Shown here: positions 5,629 through 8,003 of the stretch, one piece after another
Position numbering within the stretch: the stretch's first letter is position 1
How the letters are laid out: the number at the start of each line of letters is the position of its first letter
Source: Syntrophomonadaceae bacterium
Lineage (GTDB): Bacteria > Bacillota > Dethiobacteria > SKNC01
Assembly: GCA_003555415.1 (NCBI GenBank)
Contig: PWHX01000077.1
Span: forward strand, 1-8,003
Direction of reading: 5' to 3'
Length of the DNA: 8,003 nucleotides
The notes under the pieces: model-generated
The model's database searches: none
Told to the model about the DNA's origin: nothing
Seen by the model: the letters and a program-made list of their open reading frames with translations, nothing else
Made by a program: the position numbers and the translations under genes

Positions 5629-6081
5629 ATGGAAAAAACTTTTGTTATGGTTAAACCTGATGGGGTTCAAAGAAATTTGATCGGGGAAATTATCAGTCGT
5701 TTTGAGAAAAAGGGTTTAAAATTAGCAGGGATGAAACTGCTTGCCATACCCCGAGTGTTGGCAGAGGAGCATTATAAAGAGCATGTGGGTAAGCCTTTCT
5801 TTGAAGAGCTGGTTTCCTTTATCACCTCAGGTCCGGTTGTTGCCATGGTTCTAGAGGGACAGGAGGCCATCTCATTGGCAAGGGGTATGATGGGTAAAAC
5901 CAACCCCTTAGAGGCAGCTCCCGGGACCATACGGGGAGATTACGGCATATTTACAGGTAATAATGTTGTCCACGGCTCTGATTCTCCTGAAAGTGCTCAA
6001 CGAGAAATAAACTTGTTCTTTAAACCCGAAGAAATATTTGACTATAAAAAAGATCTCAATTACTGGGTTTATGGAAAATAG
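5629..6081 (+). CDS. ndk: Nucleoside diphosphate kinase
   Basis: The enzyme transfers the gamma phosphate from ATP to nucleoside diphosphates through a phosphohistidine, balancing cytoplasmic NTP and dNTP pools. The 150-residue product is full length. It starts MEKTFVMVKPDGVQRN, with Lys9 in the nucleotide site, and has the signature GNNVVHGSDSPESA with catalytic His115. RGDYG (102-106) and the C-terminal WVYGK are typical. It begins at the ATG at 5629 behind a perfect ribosome binding site, 26 bases after the speE stop, with no terminator or promoter between, so it is probably the third gene of the speD operon. A shared bidirectional terminator at 6091-6124 ends it. There is no obvious biochemical link with polyamine synthesis; co-transcription may be incidental. 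Confidence 0.97.
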   Translation: MEKTFVMVKPDGVQRNLIGEIISRFEKKGLKLAGMKLLAIPRVLAEEHYKEHVGKPFFEELVSFITSGPVVAMVLEGQEAISLARGMMGKTNPLEAAPGTIRGDYGIFTGNNVVHGSDSPESAQREINLFFKPEEIFDYKKDLNYWVYGK

Positions 6082-6090
6082 TAATAACTT

Positions 6091-6124
6091 AAAAGGCCGC
6101 ATTGATGCTGCCTTTTATTTTTTT
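6091..6124. terminator. Bidirectional terminator between ndk and the L,D-transpeptidase gene
   Basis: AAAAGGC (6091-6097) and GCCTTTT (6110-6116) pair, and an inner GCA/TGC pairing continues across a single mismatch around TTGA. On the plus strand a T-rich tail (6113-6124) follows; on the minus strand the complement of the A run serves as a shorter tail. The minus-strand stop codon (6115-6117) overlaps the stem, a compact convergent arrangement. Confidence 0.85.
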
Positions 6125-6606
6125 GCAAAAATTTCCTTATAAATTATTACCGGAGTGTTTATTTCAACTTTTTCATATATTTCTTTAACTTCATCATTAT
6201 TCATGCGGATACAGCCTCCTGAGGCGTATTTTCCTATGGATTCAGGTTCATTTGTTCCGTGAATTCCGTACTTTAAGCCATTTTTATGCTCAGGCACTTT
6301 TAACCCCATCCACCTTGGGCCAAAGAAATTATCTTTATTTTTATCTCCCCCCATAGGATCTTTAAACTTGGTAACAATATTATGCCATCCTTCAGGGGTC
6401 AGGTCATCGGTCTTCCCTGTTGCTACACAGTATTTTTTATATAACTTATTGTCGCGGTAGAAATATAATTCATTACGGGATTTATTAATTATGATATGAT
6501 CTTCCACTACAACAGGAGGGGGAGGAGCTGTAGCCCGGTAATAGGTTCCTCCTAAAAAAATAATAAATAATGCTGTTGCGAGCAAATAAAAAGTTATTTT
6601 TTTCAT
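6115..6606 (-). CDS. L,D-transpeptidase (YkuD domain), membrane-anchored
   Basis: The family forms 3-3 peptide cross-links or related bonds in peptidoglycan, outside the membrane. The 163-residue protein has one N-terminal hydrophobic segment (about 4-20), acting as anchor or signal, then a short Pro-rich linker (PPPP). The YkuD domain (about 36-157) begins IIINKSRNELYFYRD, continues VATGK and TPEGWHNIVTK, and ends in the catalytic block IHGTNEPESIGKYASGGCIRM. Catalytic residues are His116 and Cys132, with Arg134; the common SHGC reads SGGC here, a known Firmicute variant. There is no LysM or other wall-binding domain. The ATG at 6606 follows AGGTGAT. It is convergent with ndk and divergent from the deacetylase-like gene. 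In spore formers such proteins can act in vegetative wall or spore cortex; this sequence does not decide. Confidence 0.92.
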   Translation of the reverse strand: MKKITFYLLATALFIIFLGGTYYRATAPPPPVVVEDHIIINKSRNELYFYRDNKLYKKYCVATGKTDDLTPEGWHNIVTKFKDPMGGDKNKDNFFGPRWMGLKVPEHKNGLKYGIHGTNEPESIGKYASGGCIRMNNDEVKEIYEKVEINTPVIIYKEIFAKK

Positions 6607-6658
6607 AATATCACCTTTACTTATTCTTTCTTGTGCTAAAAAATATATTCTTCAAAAG

Positions 6659-6672
6659 GGTAAACGCTTTTA
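6659..6672. promoter_or_regulatory. cre-like near-palindrome in the divergent promoter region
   Basis: GGTAAACGCTTTTA resembles the catabolite-responsive element bound by CcpA (TGWAANCGNTNWCA), with the central AACGCTT kept and mismatches only near the ends. It lies in the 115-base region between the divergent L,D-transpeptidase and deacetylase-like genes. A chance match is quite possible, and no CcpA gene is in view. Confidence 0.3.
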
Positions 6673-6721
6673 AGTAAAGAATTACTGTATAAACTAATAT
6701 TTATTATTCTGGAGGGATAGT

Positions 6722-7564
6722 TTGAAAACAGGAGTATTTTTCCACCCATTATTTGCTTCAAAGTACTGGCCTATAATGGGAAACAAATTTATTAAATTTC
6801 CGGAGGCTATGCATAAAGCACTAAAAAGCGAAAACGTAATTTTATTTGAACCTAAAAAAATTGAAAGGGAAATCTTGATGAAGGTTCACAGATCCCAAGT
6901 TTTAGATGGGATAAAAGGGAAGCCTTATGAACAAGGAGCATACCTTTCTGTAGGCGGGTGTGTTGAAGCAGCAGAAAAAGTATATAGGGGAGAGTTAAAA
7001 AACGCTTTCGTTTTTAATGTTTCTGCAGGGCACCATGCCGGCAGAAACAGGGCCTGGGGTGGAACCTATATTTCCTGCACCGGTCCAATGTTAAAAAAAC
7101 TAAAGGAAACCTGCAGACTTAATAAAGCTGCCATTCTGGATACGGACAGCCATCATGGAGATGGAACTCGTGATATATTTGCTGAAGATAATGATGTTTT
7201 ACACGTATGCTTTTGCAGCTCTGATAATGTAGATAAAAGTGGAACAAAGGTAGATGTAGATGTAAAATGGGACACATCAGACACAAGATATCTTAAACAG
7301 GTTAGGACGGAATATTTTTCAAGAGTTAGAGATTTTAAGCCGGAGATAATAATTCATGAACTTGGCCATGATACTTGTAGTGGGGATTATGGTGACCGGG
7401 GATTAACAAAAGATTTTTTTATCCAACTGGTTAAGGAGGTTAAAAGTTTAGCTGAAGATGTTTGTCACGGCAGATATATAATTATTACTATGGGTGGTGC
7501 CAGGCCTGACATTTCTGAGTATATACATCCACCTATGATAGATATACTTTCCCAAAGTCATTAA
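6722..7564 (+). CDS. Histone deacetylase / acetylpolyamine amidohydrolase superfamily protein
   Basis: The superfamily contains zinc enzymes that remove acetyl groups from lysines, polyamines or small molecules. The 280-residue protein is shorter than typical members (300-375). Visible motifs are VHRSQVLDGI (55-64), the tandem His in SAGHHAGRNRAWGG (His104-His105), the metal-binding LDTDSHHGDGT (Asp142, His144) and the third metal ligand in LGHDTCSGDYGDRG (Asp217). The C-terminal loop reads MGGARPD (257-263): where the usual GGY has the catalytic Tyr there is Ala260. Zinc binding should be intact, but the usual transition-state stabiliser is missing or supplied elsewhere. The start is TTG at 6722 with GGAGGG at 6711-6716. 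Lying close to speD-speE, it might act on acetylpolyamines, but this is inference; a lysine deacetylase or non-deacetylase hydrolase is equally possible. Confidence 0.83.
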   Translation: MKTGVFFHPLFASKYWPIMGNKFIKFPEAMHKALKSENVILFEPKKIEREILMKVHRSQVLDGIKGKPYEQGAYLSVGGCVEAAEKVYRGELKNAFVFNVSAGHHAGRNRAWGGTYISCTGPMLKKLKETCRLNKAAILDTDSHHGDGTRDIFAEDNDVLHVCFCSSDNVDKSGTKVDVDVKWDTSDTRYLKQVRTEYFSRVRDFKPEIIIHELGHDTCSGDYGDRGLTKDFFIQLVKEVKSLAEDVCHGRYIIITMGGARPDISEYIHPPMIDILSQSH

Positions 7565-7593
7565 AATAAAAATACCAGCACAAAGGGCTGGTA
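7563..7593 (-). terminator. Rho-independent terminator, minus strand
   Basis: TACCAGC (7573-7579) and GCTGGTA (7587-7593) form a perfect 7-bp stem with a 7-base loop. The T tail (complement of the A-rich 7563-7572) is on the minus strand only. It therefore ends transcription coming from the frameshifted gene at 7650-7846, rather than the deacetylase-like gene whose stop it abuts. Confidence 0.7.
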
Positions 7594-7649
7594 AAAAGAT
7601 AGTATTTAAATACCGTACTAATAATTTAATAAAAGGGAAGGTTATTAAA

Positions 7650-7846
7650 CTAAAGGCTTGAAACTTTCTTTAGCTTTTCTTTCTTAGAATCTGCCCAGCT
7701 TTGCTGAATTTCATTTATTATAAATTCAGCATCATTTGTATTATGGACAAAATCAATCCCTGTTACATCTAAAGTTAAAAGAGAATTTTTATCATAATTG
7801 TTATAATTTCATCAAAAATATTATCTGAATAGATTGATCTATCCAT
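7650..7846 (-). pseudogene. Small frameshifted minus-strand gene of unknown family
   Basis: From the ATG at 7846 the minus strand reads MDRSIYSDNIFDEIITIMIK, then meets an early stop. Adding one base in the A run (T run 7786-7790 on the plus strand) joins a second open frame, NSLLTLDVTGIDFVHNTNDA..., which ends SKKEKLKKVSSL at a TAG (7652-7650). The rejoined product is 65 residues, acidic in the middle with a Lys-rich tail. A minus-strand terminator lies 57 bases beyond the stop, supporting a real gene. No good ribosome binding site or promoter is seen at the 5' end. I do not recognise the family. It may be a recent pseudogene, a homopolymer sequencing error, or a programmed frameshift. Confidence 0.45.
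7702..7731. repeat. Perfect 10-bp inverted repeat inside the frameshifted gene
   Basis: TGCTGAATTT (7702-7711) and AAATTCAGCA (7722-7731) are perfect inverted arms around a 10-base AT spacer. It lies within the apparent coding part of the 7650-7846 pseudogene. No T tail follows on either strand, so it is not a terminator. It could be chance, or an RNA hairpin. Confidence 0.4.
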
Positions 7847-7895
7847 TATTGCTTTATTTAAGGATGTAAAGTGTAACTGATAGACTAAAAATAAC

Positions 7896-7938
7896 AAAAA
7901 AAGGATTTTTGGATACCTTTGCAAGACCCAAAAACCCC
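7896..7938 (-). terminator. Rho-independent terminator of the tRNA-Leu gene
   Basis: On the minus strand a 10-bp stem (7937-7928 with 7912-7903, one G-U pair) closes a 15-base loop, and a run of seven T (complement of 7902-7896) follows. It lies about 11 bases past the CCA end of tRNA-Leu, so the tRNA transcript ends here before the frameshifted gene. Confidence 0.8.
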
Positions 7939-7948
7939 TTATTTTCAG

Positions 7949-8003
7949 TGGTGCGAGAGGCGGGAGTTGAACCCGCACGAGCTTGCGCTCACTAGGTCCT
8001 GAA
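7949..8003 (-). tRNA. tRNA-Leu (anticodon CAG), 3' part
   Basis: Read on the minus strand, the window edge enters at the anticodon loop TTCAGGA (8003-7997), with anticodon CAG at 8001-7999. A long variable arm follows with a TGAGC/GCTCG-type stem around a GCAA turn, as expected for a class II tRNA. The T-arm is GCGGG, loop TTCAACT and CCCGC. The acceptor 3' strand (7959-7953), discriminator A and encoded CCA (7951-7949) complete it. The long variable arm and the anticodon agree on leucine. The 5' half is outside the window. Confidence 0.93.

Noticed and set aside
5608..5631. Upstream TTG start for ndk adding seven residues
   Set aside because: It would place the perfect ribosome binding site AAAGGAGGT inside the coding sequence, and MEKTFVMVKPDG from the ATG at 5629 is the normal family start.
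7775..7978. 67-codon minus-strand open frame starting in the tRNA-Leu gene
   Set aside because: Its N-terminal part is translated from the tRNA 3' end and the tRNA terminator; only the last part (from the ATG at 7846) belongs to the frameshifted gene described.
1..8003. Mobile element, CRISPR array or integration site using the flanking tRNA genes
   Set aside because: No transposase, integrase, regularly spaced repeats or duplicated tRNA 3' ends are visible; the two tRNAs differ in type (Pro and Leu) and face each other as ordinary genes.

Overview
The window is about 8 kb of AT-rich chromosome, most likely from a Gram-positive, low-GC bacterium of the Clostridia type. The case rests on several points: strong AAGGAGG-type ribosome binding sites, TTG and GTG starts, tight sigma-A-like promoters (TTGACA-N17-TATACT at 231-259), and U-tailed hairpin terminators after most genes. 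Families typical of Firmicutes also appear (YerB/DUF3048 lipoprotein, Amidase_6 protein, DUF6485 Cys-rich protein). The species cannot be named from this sequence.

Layout. The left edge holds the 3' half of a tRNA-Pro(GGG) (1-45), followed by a hairpin terminator. A strong promoter then drives a short ORF (305-565). It looks like the N-terminal piece of a class II glutamine amidotransferase/asparagine-synthase-type domain with Gly in place of the catalytic Cys2. Start-less coding debris lies behind it (562-723). Next come a universal stress protein gene (987-1427), a minus-strand Amidase_6 gene (1594-2511), and a divergent YerB/DUF3048 lipoprotein gene (2740-3729). A small Cys-rich DUF6485 gene (3863-4075) follows.

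The core of the window is a probable polyamine and nucleotide operon: speD (SAM decarboxylase, 4293-4676), speE (aminopropyltransferase, 4688-5602) and ndk (nucleoside diphosphate kinase, 5629-6081). It ends at a terminator shared with a convergent L,D-transpeptidase gene (6115-6606, minus). A divergent gene of the histone-deacetylase/acetylpolyamine-amidohydrolase superfamily (6722-7564) follows. The right edge holds a frameshifted small minus-strand gene (7650-7846) and the 3' part of a tRNA-Leu(CAG) with its own terminator.

How they work together. SpeD makes decarboxylated SAM and SpeE transfers its aminopropyl group to a polyamine acceptor. The deacetylase-like protein could in principle act on acetylated polyamines, but that is inference from proximity and superfamily. 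The L,D-transpeptidase, and possibly the Amidase_6 protein, point to cell-wall work. The rest are general housekeeping or stress genes.

No transposase, integrase, CRISPR array or recognisable defence or novel multi-gene system is visible. The points worth a second look are the degenerate amidotransferase remnant, the Asp-to-Glu change in the SpeE active-site motif, the missing catalytic Tyr in the deacetylase-like protein, the frameshifted gene beside tRNA-Leu, and several strong inverted repeats in promoter regions.
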